NCBI RefSeq assembly: GCF_001663155.1
Contig: NZ_CP015963.1
Location: 620,001-684,000, forward strand
Direction of reading: 5' to 3'
DNA from: Altererythrobacter ishigakiensis
GTDB lineage: Bacteria; Pseudomonadota; Alphaproteobacteria; Sphingomonadales; Sphingomonadaceae
DNA: 64,000 bases
Numbering within the stretch: position 1 is the stretch's first letter; every line of letters begins with the position of its first letter. This document shows, piece by piece, positions 25,859-34,119 of this stretch. A program made the position numbers and the translations under genes. The notes beneath the pieces are model-generated. The model made no database searches. It was not told the origin of the DNA and was given only the letters and a program-made list of their open reading frames with translations.

Positions 25859-28221
25859 AGTTCTCGCTCACTTGGCTCAAAGACCATCTCGAAACCGAGG
25901 CTTCGGTGAAGGAGATTGTCGATACGCTCAATGCCATCGGACTGGAAGTCGAGGGTGTTGAAGACCCGGCGGAGCGGCTGGCTGGCTTCACCGTCGCCAA
26001 GGTGCTGACAGCTGAAAAGCACCCGGACGCTGACAAACTGCAAGTGCTCACTGTCGACACGGGTTCGGGCGATCCGCTGCAAGTCGTTTGCGGGGCGCCG
26101 AATGCGCGCGCAGGCATGAAGGGCGTGCTGGGACAGCCTGGTGCAGTTGTGCCATCGAATGGCATGGAGCTCCGCAAAAGTGCGATCCGCGGCGTCGAAT
26201 CAAATGGCATGATGTGCTCGGTGCGCGAGCTTGAGCTGGGCGATGAGCATGATGGCATCATCGAACTGCCTGAAGACGCACCGGTTGGCCGCAGCTTTGC
26301 CGATTATCACGGGTCTTCACCAGTGATTGATGTGGCGATTACGCCGAACCGCCCTGACTGCATGGGGGTTTACGGGATTGCGCGCGATCTGGCGGCGGCC
26401 GGGCTTGGCAAATTGAAGCCGATCGCGATGCCGGAGTTTGCCGCCGATGGCGCATGCCCCGTCGAAATTCGCACGGACGATCCGGAAGGATGCCCGGCAT
26501 TCTATGGCCGCGTAATCACAGGCGTGAAAAACGGGCCGTCACCAGACTGGCTGCAACAGCGGCTGACCAGCGCAGGTCAACGCCCGATCTCGCTCTTGGT
26601 CGATCTGACCAACTACGTCATGCTCGCCTACGGCCGACCGGCACACGCCTATGACCTGGCAAAGCTAACCGGCGCGGTGGTCGCCCGCCGGGCAAAGAAT
26701 GGCGAGCAGGTGCTGGCGCTGAACGAGAAGACGTACACGCTCGACGACAGTATGACGGTGATCGCTGACGATGCGGGCGTGCACGATGTTGCCGGCATTA
26801 TGGGCGGTGAAGACTCGGGTTGCTCGGACGAGACGACCGACGTGCTGCTTGAGATCGCCTATTTCAATCCGGCGCGCATTGGCGTGACAGGCCGCAAGCT
26901 TGGCCTCGCCTCTGACGCGCGCACGCGTTTTGAACGCGGAGTGGATCCGGCGTTTCTCGATGACGGGCTGGATCTGCTGACCGGGCTGATTGTCGAGCTG
27001 GCGGGCGGAGCCGCGAGCGAACAGGTACATGCCGGATCGCCGCCGAGCGAACCAAAGGTCATCAGCTTCGACACGGGCCTTACCGCTCGTTTGGGTGGTG
27101 TTGATGTGCCTGCCGGGGAGCAGAAGCGCATTCTGGAAAGCCTCGACTTTGCGGTCGATGGCAGTTGGAATGTTACCTGCCCCACGCGTCGCCATGATAT
27201 CGAAGGCGCGGCTGATCTGGTCGAGGAAGTCGTTCGTATTCACGGCCTCGACAAAGTCGAAAGCGTTGCGTTGCCTCGGGCAGATGGCGTTGCGAAGCCG
27301 ACCGCTACCCCTGAGCAATTGACCGAGCGCAAGCTGCGCCGCGCAGCCGCTGCGAGCGGGCTCAACGAAGCGATCACCTGGTCGTTCATTTCTGAAGCGC
27401 AAGCAGAAAGCGTGGGCGGCGGCAAATGGGTGCTCGATAACCCGATCAGCGAAGACATGAAGGTCATGCGGCCGTCATTGCTACCCGGATTGCTGTCAGC
27501 GGTTCAGCGCAATCTCGATCGCGGCGCCTCCAGCGTACGCTTATTCGAAATCGGGCGGCGCTATCTGGAGGATGGCGAACGGCCAACCTTGGTTTGCGTC
27601 TTGGCGGGAGACAAGCTGCCGCGTGGCTGGGCTTCGGGCAAAGCTACATCTTTTGACGCTTACGACGCGAAGGCAATCTGCCTTGAACTGCTTGAGGCTG
27701 CAGGTGCACCTGTAAGCAATCTGATGGTGATGGGTGAAGCGGGCGATGCCTATCACCCGGGCCAATCAGCGACACTACGACTGGGCCCGAAGAACCGGAT
27801 TGCAAGCTTCGGCATGATACACCCGTCAATGCTCAAGGCATATGATATCAGTGTTCCCGTGGCGGTGGTTGGTATTCATCTGGATGCGGTACCGGCGAAG
27901 AAGAATGCGGACTTTGCGCGCAAGCCTTATAGCCCGCCAAGTTTGCAAGCAGTAACGCGTGACTTCGCCTTCCTCGTTCCGGCGGAATTAGCAGCGAGCG
28001 ATCTGGTGCGCGCGGTGAAGGGTGCGGACAAGACAAACATTGTCGATGCGCGCGTGTTTGATGTGTTCGCGGGACAAGGCGTGCCTGAAGGTAAGAAATC
28101 GGTCGCTGTCGAAGTAACGCTTCAGCCAATCGAGAGAAGCTACAAGGATGCGGATCTCAAAGCGATCTCTGACGCGATCGTTGCCAATGCGGCCAAGCAG
28201 GGGGCGGAACTGCGCGGATAA
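25855..28221 (+). CDS. pheT: Phenylalanyl-tRNA synthetase beta subunit
   Basis: 788 aa. Domains in order: N-terminal tRNA-binding (EMAP-like) domain near 40-150, B3/B4 editing domain (about 210-370), B5 (about 400-470), the catalytic-like module, and the C-terminal ferredoxin-fold anticodon-binding domain (about 695-788, [22 protein letters not shown]). The order and length are normal for alphaproteobacterial PheT. It follows pheS with a 4-base overlap; prfC begins 18 bases later and probably belongs to the same transcript. Confidence 0.97.
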   Translation: MKFSLTWLKDHLETEASVKEIVDTLNAIGLEVEGVEDPAERLAGFTVAKVLTAEKHPDADKLQVLTVDTGSGDPLQVVCGAPNARAGMKGVLGQPGAVVPSNGMELRKSAIRGVESNGMMCSVRELELGDEHDGIIELPEDAPVGRSFADYHGSSPVIDVAITPNRPDCMGVYGIARDLAAAGLGKLKPIAMPEFAADGACPVEIRTDDPEGCPAFYGRVITGVKNGPSPDWLQQRLTSAGQRPISLLVDLTNYVMLAYGRPAHAYDLAKLTGAVVARRAKNGEQVLALNEKTYTLDDSMTVIADDAGVHDVAGIMGGEDSGCSDETTDVLLEIAYFNPARIGVTGRKLGLASDARTRFERGVDPAFLDDGLDLLTGLIVELAGGAASEQVHAGSPPSEPKVISFDTGLTARLGGVDVPAGEQKRILESLDFAVDGSWNVTCPTRRHDIEGAADLVEEVVRIHGLDKVESVALPRADGVAKPTATPEQLTERKLRRAAAASGLNEAITWSFISEAQAESVGGGKWVLDNPISEDMKVMRPSLLPGLLSAVQRNLDRGASSVRLFEIGRRYLEDGERPTLVCVLAGDKLPRGWASGKATSFDAYDAKAICLELLEAAGAPVSNLMVMGEAGDAYHPGQSATLRLGPKNRIASFGMIHPSMLKAYDISVPVAVVGIHLDAVPAKKNADFARKPYSPPSLQAVTRDFAFLVPAELAASDLVRAVKGADKTNIVDARVFDVFAGQGVPEGKKSVAVEVTLQPIERSYKDADLKAISDAIVANAAKQGAELRG

Positions 28222-28239
28222 TCCGCGTTCCGGCAATCC

Positions 28240-29787
28240 ATGTCCAATCCAAATGAGTCGAACAGACGTACATTCGCGATCATCTCGCACCCTGACGCGG
28301 GTAAGACCACGCTTACGGAAAAACTGCTGCTGCAAGGCGGCGCGATCCATCTTGCGGGCGAGGTCAAGGCGCGTGGGCAGGCTCGTCGTGCGCGTTCGGA
28401 CTGGATGAAGATCGAGCAACAGCGCGGTATCTCGGTCACGTCGTCAGTCATGACGTTCGAGAAAGAGTATGATGGTGAGACGATCACTTTCAACTTGCTC
28501 GACACGCCGGGGCACGAGGATTTCTCTGAAGACACCTATCGCACGCTGACAGCAGTCGACAGTGCGATCATGGTGATCGACGCGGCCAAGGGTATCGAGC
28601 CGCAAACCCGCAAGCTGTTCGAAGTGTGCCGCCTGCGCAGTGTCCCGATCATCACCTTCGTCAACAAGGTCGATCGCGAAGGGCGCCCGGTCTTCGAACT
28701 GCTTGACGAGATCGCGGACATGCTCGCGCTCGACGTGTCGCCGCAGATGTATCCTGTGGGCATGGGCGGCCAGTTTGAAGGCATTCTCGACTTTGCCAGC
28801 GGCACGGTTGCTCGACCGGAAGGCCCCTCGAAGGAGTTCACCGGCAAGCGCGATGCCGATGCTCAGCTGCCTGAAGACATCGCGGAGAATGTCGAACTCG
28901 CGCAGATTGGCTATCCCGAATTTGACCTGGAGGCATACCGCAACGGCGACCTAACACCGGTCTATTTCGGTTCGGCGCTGAAGAATTTCGGGGTTGAAGA
29001 ACTGATCGATGCGATCGCGAAATACGCCCCGCCGCCGCGCCCGCAACCGGCAGGCGATGAACAGATTCCGCCTTCGCGCGACGAGGTGACCGGCTTCATC
29101 TTCAAGGTTCAGGCGAACATGGACCCGAACCACCGTGACCGGATCGCTTTCATGCGGCAGGTGTCCGGCACCTTCAAACGCGGGATGAAGCTGACGCCCT
29201 CAGGGCTGGGCAAGCCAATCGCGGTTCACTCGCCGATCCTGTTTTTTGCGCAAGACCGCGAAATTGCGGACACAGCCGAAGCGGGCGACATCATCGGCAT
29301 TCCCAATCACGGCACCTTACGCGTGGGCGATACTCTCAGCGAAAAGAACACTGTGCGCTTCACCGGTCTGCCCAACTTCGCGCCGGAAATCCTGCGCCGC
29401 GTACAGTTGAAAGACCCGACCAAGACCAAACAGCTTCGCAAAGCGCTGGACGATCTCTCCGAAGAAGGCGTGATCCAGGTCTTCTACCCAGAGATTGGCG
29501 CACAGCACATTGTGGGCGTAGTCGGTCAACTGCAATTGGAAGTGTTAATCTCGCGGCTTTCTGCGGAATACAAAGTCGAAGCCGGGCTGGAAGCATCCCC
29601 CTTTGCCACCGCGCGCTGGGTCAAGGGGCCAGCCGCCGCGCTTAAGCAGTTTGAGGATTTCAACCGCGCCAATCTGGCAAAGGACCGCGACGGCGATCTG
29701 GTGTTCATGGCCAAGAGCCCGTGGGACGTGAACTATCAGGCCGAAAACAACGCCGAATTGACCTTTTCTGCGACGAAGGAACGCTAA
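28240..29787 (+). CDS. prfC: Peptide chain release factor 3
   Basis: 515 aa, a translational GTPase that removes RF1/RF2 from the ribosome after termination. G1 is HPDAGKTT, G2 contains the RGISVTSSVM switch, G3 is DTPGHEDFSEDTYR, and G4 is NKVDREG. The G3 motif with Glu-Asp-Phe-Ser-Glu-Asp-Thr is diagnostic of RF3 as opposed to EF-G. Domains II and III follow. It starts 18 bases after pheT. Confidence 0.97.
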   Translation: MSNPNESNRRTFAIISHPDAGKTTLTEKLLLQGGAIHLAGEVKARGQARRARSDWMKIEQQRGISVTSSVMTFEKEYDGETITFNLLDTPGHEDFSEDTYRTLTAVDSAIMVIDAAKGIEPQTRKLFEVCRLRSVPIITFVNKVDREGRPVFELLDEIADMLALDVSPQMYPVGMGGQFEGILDFASGTVARPEGPSKEFTGKRDADAQLPEDIAENVELAQIGYPEFDLEAYRNGDLTPVYFGSALKNFGVEELIDAIAKYAPPPRPQPAGDEQIPPSRDEVTGFIFKVQANMDPNHRDRIAFMRQVSGTFKRGMKLTPSGLGKPIAVHSPILFFAQDREIADTAEAGDIIGIPNHGTLRVGDTLSEKNTVRFTGLPNFAPEILRRVQLKDPTKTKQLRKALDDLSEEGVIQVFYPEIGAQHIVGVVGQLQLEVLISRLSAEYKVEAGLEASPFATARWVKGPAAALKQFEDFNRANLAKDRDGDLVFMAKSPWDVNYQAENNAELTFSATKER

Positions 29788-29837
29788 AGCTCAGGCTGGG
29801 CTTGCATGGCGCGCAAGCTTGGCTCAAAGCATGAGCC

Positions 29838-30707
29838 ATGAACGGTTCAGGACCAACTTCCCAGACATTCATCTCGCAGCGTTTGCGTCTCAATTACGAG
29901 GATTGGGGCAATCAGGACATGCCGCCCCTGGTGCTGGTCCATGGCGGGCGCGACCATGCGCGCAGCTGGGACTGGACCGCAGAACAGCTTCGCAAAGACT
30001 ATCACGTTGTGGCGATGGATCATCGCGGACATGGTGACAGCGATTGGGTGTCTGACGGCAACTACCGGGTCAATGACATGGTCTATGACCTCGCGCAGCT
30101 GATCCATCAGCTCGGGCGCGGTCCGGTGACCCTTGTCAGCCATTCGATGGGCGGCAACGTCGCGCTACGCTATGCGGGCGTGTTCCCGGATATGGTCAAG
30201 AAGATTATAGCCATCGAAGGCCTTGGGCCTTCGCCCGACCGCCAGGCTGAAATGCGCAGCACCCCTTATCCCGAACGCTTTGCCGAATGGATCGGCAAGA
30301 AACGTTCTGCATCGGGCCGCACGCCGCGCAAGTATGAAAGCATCGAATTGGCTTTTGCGCGGATGATTGAGGAGAACAGTTACCTCACCGAAGAGCAGGC
30401 GCGCCATCTCACGATCCACGGTATCAACCGGAACGAGGATGGCACCTATAGCTGGAAATTTGATCCGCACCTCAACGTCTGGGCAGTTGAAGATGTTGCG
30501 GATGAGTTTCTGCAGCAAATCTGGGGAGCGATAACAGCGCCAACGCTGCTGCTTTACGGGGCTGATAGCTGGGCGTCGAATCCGGCGAAGGATGGCCGGA
30601 TCAAATACTTCAACAACGCTGAAGTGATCGAATTCGAACAGGCGGGCCACTGGCTCCACCATGACCAGTTTGATCGCTTTATGACGGTTCTACGGGAATT
30701 TCTGTGA
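29838..30707 (+). CDS. Alpha/beta-hydrolase family protein
   Basis: 289 aa. The oxyanion-hole motif HGGRD is at about residue 35, the nucleophile elbow SHSMGG (Ser near 98), an acid in the strand after LLYGADSW, and the catalytic His near GHWLHHDQ. The cap insert between the elbow and C-terminal strands is about 90 residues. This is a generic cytoplasmic hydrolase (esterase, lactonase or epoxide-hydrolase-like); the substrate is not readable. Its TGA overlaps the ATG of the next gene, so they are coupled. Confidence 0.85.
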   Translation: MNGSGPTSQTFISQRLRLNYEDWGNQDMPPLVLVHGGRDHARSWDWTAEQLRKDYHVVAMDHRGHGDSDWVSDGNYRVNDMVYDLAQLIHQLGRGPVTLVSHSMGGNVALRYAGVFPDMVKKIIAIEGLGPSPDRQAEMRSTPYPERFAEWIGKKRSASGRTPRKYESIELAFARMIEENSYLTEEQARHLTIHGINRNEDGTYSWKFDPHLNVWAVEDVADEFLQQIWGAITAPTLLLYGADSWASNPAKDGRIKYFNNAEVIEFEQAGHWLHHDQFDRFMTVLREFL

Positions 30708-31264
30708 TGGCTGACTTTTTCGACGCATTGGAAGACAAGCACGTTGAGATGATTAGCAAGCAGCCGGTGTTCTTCGTCGCAACCGCGGCTGAGGGCGCGC
30801 GGATCAATCTAAGCCCTAAAGGTTACGATGCGTTCCGGGTGCTATCAGCGACGCAAGTTGCCTATCTCGACCTTGGCGGCTCAGGCAATGAGACGCATGC
30901 TCATCTTGCTGCCGATGGGCGCATCACGATCATGTTCTGCAATTTCCAGCAGCCCGCGCTGATCCTGCGCATCTATGGCCGCGGCCGGGCAGTGCTGCCG
31001 CAGGATTCGGAGTGGGACGATCTTGTTTCACATTTCACATTGCTTCCGGGAACACGCCAGATCTTCGTGATCGATGTCGAGAATGTTCAAACCAGCTGCG
31101 GTTGGGGCGTGCCCTTTATGGAGTATCAGGAAGAGCGGCAGACACTGAAGAAAGCGCATGCGCAGTCGAACCCCGATGAATGGGCGGCAAAGCACGCCTT
31201 GCGCATTTCCAGCATAGACGGCCTGCCAACACGCGCTACTGACCGCTATATCGCGGGTGAATAA
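30707..31264 (+). CDS. Pyridoxamine 5'-phosphate oxidase-family flavin-binding fold protein
   Basis: 185 aa from ATG 30707, overlapping the hydrolase stop; a GTG at 30704 is an alternative. The split-barrel FMN-binding fold is suggested by VFFVATAAEGARINLSPKG and the strand VAYLDLGGSGNETHAHL, followed by ITIMFCNF...RIYGRGRAV. This is not the biosynthetic PdxH, whose C-terminal substrate motif is absent; it belongs to a broad family including nitroreductase-like and heme-utilisation-like proteins. It lies in a probable operon with a hydrolase before it and an endonuclease/phosphatase-like gene after it. Confidence 0.82.
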   Translation: MADFFDALEDKHVEMISKQPVFFVATAAEGARINLSPKGYDAFRVLSATQVAYLDLGGSGNETHAHLAADGRITIMFCNFQQPALILRIYGRGRAVLPQDSEWDDLVSHFTLLPGTRQIFVIDVENVQTSCGWGVPFMEYQEERQTLKKAHAQSNPDEWAAKHALRISSIDGLPTRATDRYIAGE

Positions 31265-31278
31265 GGCGGCACGGGCGG

Positions 31279-31989
31279 GTGCAGCTCACCTTCGCCAGCT
31301 ATAACATCCACAAGGCTGTCGGCCTTGATGCACGGCGTGATCCGGATCGCATTATTACTGTGCTGCGCGAAGTCGACGCGGACATCATCGCGCTGCAAGA
31401 GGCGGATCGACGAATTGGGCAACGCGCGAGCGTTCTCCCGCGGGCCTTGCTGGATGACACAAGATGGCGGCCACTTGCCGTTGCGAAGCGCGCCCGCAGC
31501 CTTGGCTGGCACGGCAATGCATTGCTGGTTCGGCGGGACTTTGAATGCAGCTTTGCGGAACCGCTAGACTTGCCGACACTTGAGCCGCGCGGAGCCGTGA
31601 TGGCAGAGTTGCAGCTTGGCGATCAAAAGCTGCGTGTTGTCGGCGCGCACCTGGATATCTCTGGATTGCGCCGGCGCGATCAGGTCAAGGCAATTCTCAA
31701 ACATTGTGCTCGAAGGGAACGGATGCCGACCGTTATCATGGGCGATTTCAATCAATGGGGTAGGCTGTCTGGTGCTATGCGCGCGTTCGGCATGGCGTGG
31801 CAGCAAATCACGCCAGGTCCGAGCTATCCGGCGACGAGACCGATCGCGCGTTTTGATCGCATCGTCACTACGCCCGATTGGGGCTATCGCGATAGTGGCG
31901 TGCACCATAGCGCAATAGCGGCGGTCGCCTCTGACCATTTGCCTATTTGGGCGACGCTTGATCTGCACAAAAAACAAGCGACCGATTAA
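31279..31989 (+). CDS. Endonuclease/exonuclease/phosphatase-family protein
   Basis: 236 aa from GTG 31279. The EEP fold is seen in ASYNIHKAVG (first metal region), ALQEADRR (catalytic Glu), GAHLDISG, MGDFNQWG (Asp-Asn) and the C-terminal ASDHLPIWATL (catalytic Asp-His). Members act on nucleic acids or phosphodiesters, and some are exported, but no signal peptide is seen here. Third in the hydrolase, flavin-fold, EEP row; the common pathway is not obvious. Confidence 0.85.
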   Translation: MQLTFASYNIHKAVGLDARRDPDRIITVLREVDADIIALQEADRRIGQRASVLPRALLDDTRWRPLAVAKRARSLGWHGNALLVRRDFECSFAEPLDLPTLEPRGAVMAELQLGDQKLRVVGAHLDISGLRRRDQVKAILKHCARRERMPTVIMGDFNQWGRLSGAMRAFGMAWQQITPGPSYPATRPIARFDRIVTTPDWGYRDSGVHHSAIAAVASDHLPIWATLDLHKKQATD

Positions 31990-32074
31990 AAAATAGGCAA
32001 TATTTAACTTTTTAGGTAGGGCTAGGGTGCTCTCTCTCGCTGGTTAAAGCGGGATTCCGAGCCTTTAGGGATTC

Positions 32075-32090
32075 TGGCACGCCTCTTGCT
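32075..32090 (+). promoter_or_regulatory. Sigma-54 (-24/-12) promoter of glnK-amtB
   Basis: TGGCACGCCTCTTGCT matches the consensus TGGCAC-N5-TTGC(A/T), with GG at 32076-32077 and GC at 32088-32089 and exactly ten bases between. Transcription would start near 32101, about 37 bases before the glnK ATG. This is the expected site for an NtrC-activated nitrogen-limitation promoter. No convincing NtrC dyad is visible upstream. Confidence 0.88.
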
Positions 32091-32128
32091 GCACCTGCGA
32101 AGCCGGGAATGTGCCCGGTGAGCTGTAG

Positions 32129-32476
<348 letters not shown>

Positions 32477-32493
32477 TCAAGGGGACAAACAAG

Positions 32494-33858
32494 ATGAATC
32501 GTAAACTTCTAACCCTCGCGACTCTCGGGCTCGGTGCGCTGACTATGTCGCAGCCAGCTTTGGCAGCTCCCGTTGCAGACGCTGTAACTGAAGCGGTTGA
32601 AGCAGCGGCTGCTGGCGATACTGTTAGCGCTGGCACTGCTTACATTCTCAACACTCTGCTGTTTTTGATCGGCGGCTTCCTGGTCATGTGGATGGCTGCT
32701 GGTTTTGCCATGCTCGAAGCTGGCCTGGTTCGTGCAAAGAACACCAGCGTTCAATGTATCAAGAACATCGGACTCTACTCGATCGCCGGCCTCATGTTCT
32801 GGGTTATCGGCTATAATATTGCCTATCCTGGCTTTGCAGAGGGCTCATTGGGCCTGTTTGGCGTGGCAGGCGGGCCTTACACGATGCAGGGCGTTGGCGA
32901 AGCAGACCTAGAAACAGGTTATTCAGTTGCATCAGACTGGTTCTTCCAGATGGTGTTCTGCGCTACCACGGCTTCTATCGTGTCAGGCACCATTGCCGAA
33001 CGCGTCAAGATCGTTCCGTTTTTCCTCTTCGTGGTTGTTCTGACCGGCGTAATCTACCCGGTTGTTGTCAGCTGGGAGTGGGGCGGTGGCTACCTTGATA
33101 GCGTCCACGGCTTCAGTGACTTTGCCGGCTCAACTCTGGTTCACTCGACTGGCGGCTGGGCAGCACTTGTCGGTGCTCTGATCATCGGCCCGCGCCTCGG
33201 TCGCTATGGCGCTGACGGTAGGGTCAATGTCTTCCCGGGCGCGAACATTCCGCTTGCTACACTGGGTACGTTCATCCTGTGGCTTGGCTGGTTCGGCTTC
33301 AACGGCGCGTCGCAGCTCGCGATGGGCACAGTTGGCGACGTTTCCGATGTCTCGAAGATTTTCGTGAACACCAACATGGCGGCTGCTGCCGGTGTTGTTG
33401 CGGCGATCGTTGCAACCCTCGTCCGCTACAAGAAGGCTGACGTGACCATGGCTTTGAACGGCGCACTGGGCGGTCTGGTGGCTATTACAGCTGAGCCACT
33501 CGCCCCAACCGTCGGCGGATCGATTTTCATCGGTGCTGTAGGCGGCCTGATTCCGGTCATCTTCGTGCCGATCCTCGACAAGATGAAGATCGACGATGTT
33601 GTTGGCGCGATCCCGGTTCACCTGATTGCAGGTATCTGGGGCACCATGATCGTCCCGCTGTATGGCGATGCTACCTACATGGGCCAGTTCGTCGGCGTTG
33701 CGCTGACAGCTGTCTGGGTATCGCTTGCCTCGCTCGTTGTTTGGATCGCGCTGAAATACACCATCGGTGTCCGTCCGAGCGCAGAGGAAGAGACCGCTGG
33801 TCTCGACCACAGCGAAACCGGTATCGAAGCCTATCCGGAATTTGCCCGGACGGCCTGA
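32494..33858 (+). CDS. amtB: Ammonium transporter
   Basis: 454 aa from ATG 32494, with AAGGGG ten bases upstream. The alternative GTG at 32473 overlaps glnK and would hide the signal peptide (LLTLATLGLGALTMSQPALAA). About 11 transmembrane helices follow, with the Amt signatures ENTSVQ-like AKNTSVQCIKN, DWFFQMVFCATTASIVSGTIAER, LVHSTGG-W, and the twin-His region VHLIAGIWG. The cytoplasmic C-terminal tail is about 40 residues long. It transports ammonium into the cell and is blocked by GlnK. A strong terminator follows the stop. Confidence 0.97.
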   Translation: MNRKLLTLATLGLGALTMSQPALAAPVADAVTEAVEAAAAGDTVSAGTAYILNTLLFLIGGFLVMWMAAGFAMLEAGLVRAKNTSVQCIKNIGLYSIAGLMFWVIGYNIAYPGFAEGSLGLFGVAGGPYTMQGVGEADLETGYSVASDWFFQMVFCATTASIVSGTIAERVKIVPFFLFVVVLTGVIYPVVVSWEWGGGYLDSVHGFSDFAGSTLVHSTGGWAALVGALIIGPRLGRYGADGRVNVFPGANIPLATLGTFILWLGWFGFNGASQLAMGTVGDVSDVSKIFVNTNMAAAAGVVAAIVATLVRYKKADVTMALNGALGGLVAITAEPLAPTVGGSIFIGAVGGLIPVIFVPILDKMKIDDVVGAIPVHLIAGIWGTMIVPLYGDATYMGQFVGVALTAVWVSLASLVVWIALKYTIGVRPSAEEETAGLDHSETGIEAYPEFARTA

Positions 33859-33946
33859 TCACAAGTTTGGCGGGGTGAGGAACCTCTCTCCTCTCCCTCC
33901 TCCCCCCGCCTCACATCGTTCCTCCTGCGAACGAACAGACTAAGTA

Positions 33947-33978
33947 GGGCCGGAGCCACTCGCTCCGGCCCCTTTTTT
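33947..33978 (+). terminator. Rho-independent terminator of glnK-amtB
   Basis: A 10-bp perfect stem (GGGCCGGAGC 33947-33956 with GCTCCGGCCC 33962-33971), 5-base loop, and a T-run at 33973-33978. It lies 89 bases after the amtB stop. Confidence 0.9.
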
Positions 33979-34119
33979 CGCCAAGAATCCGATGTCGCAT
34001 TTCTGCAACATAGCTCGACCGTTCGTCGCATATTCTCCGCAGCTCTATTGTCTGAAAAGAGAAACGGAATCACTCTGTGATTGATGCGGGCAAAAGCCCG
34101 GTCTTGCAGGAGGATGTCT

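Noticed and set aside
33872..33920. Pyrimidine-rich tract after amtB as a second terminator
   Set aside because: The C/T-rich tract does not form a good stem; the terminator at 33947 is far better.
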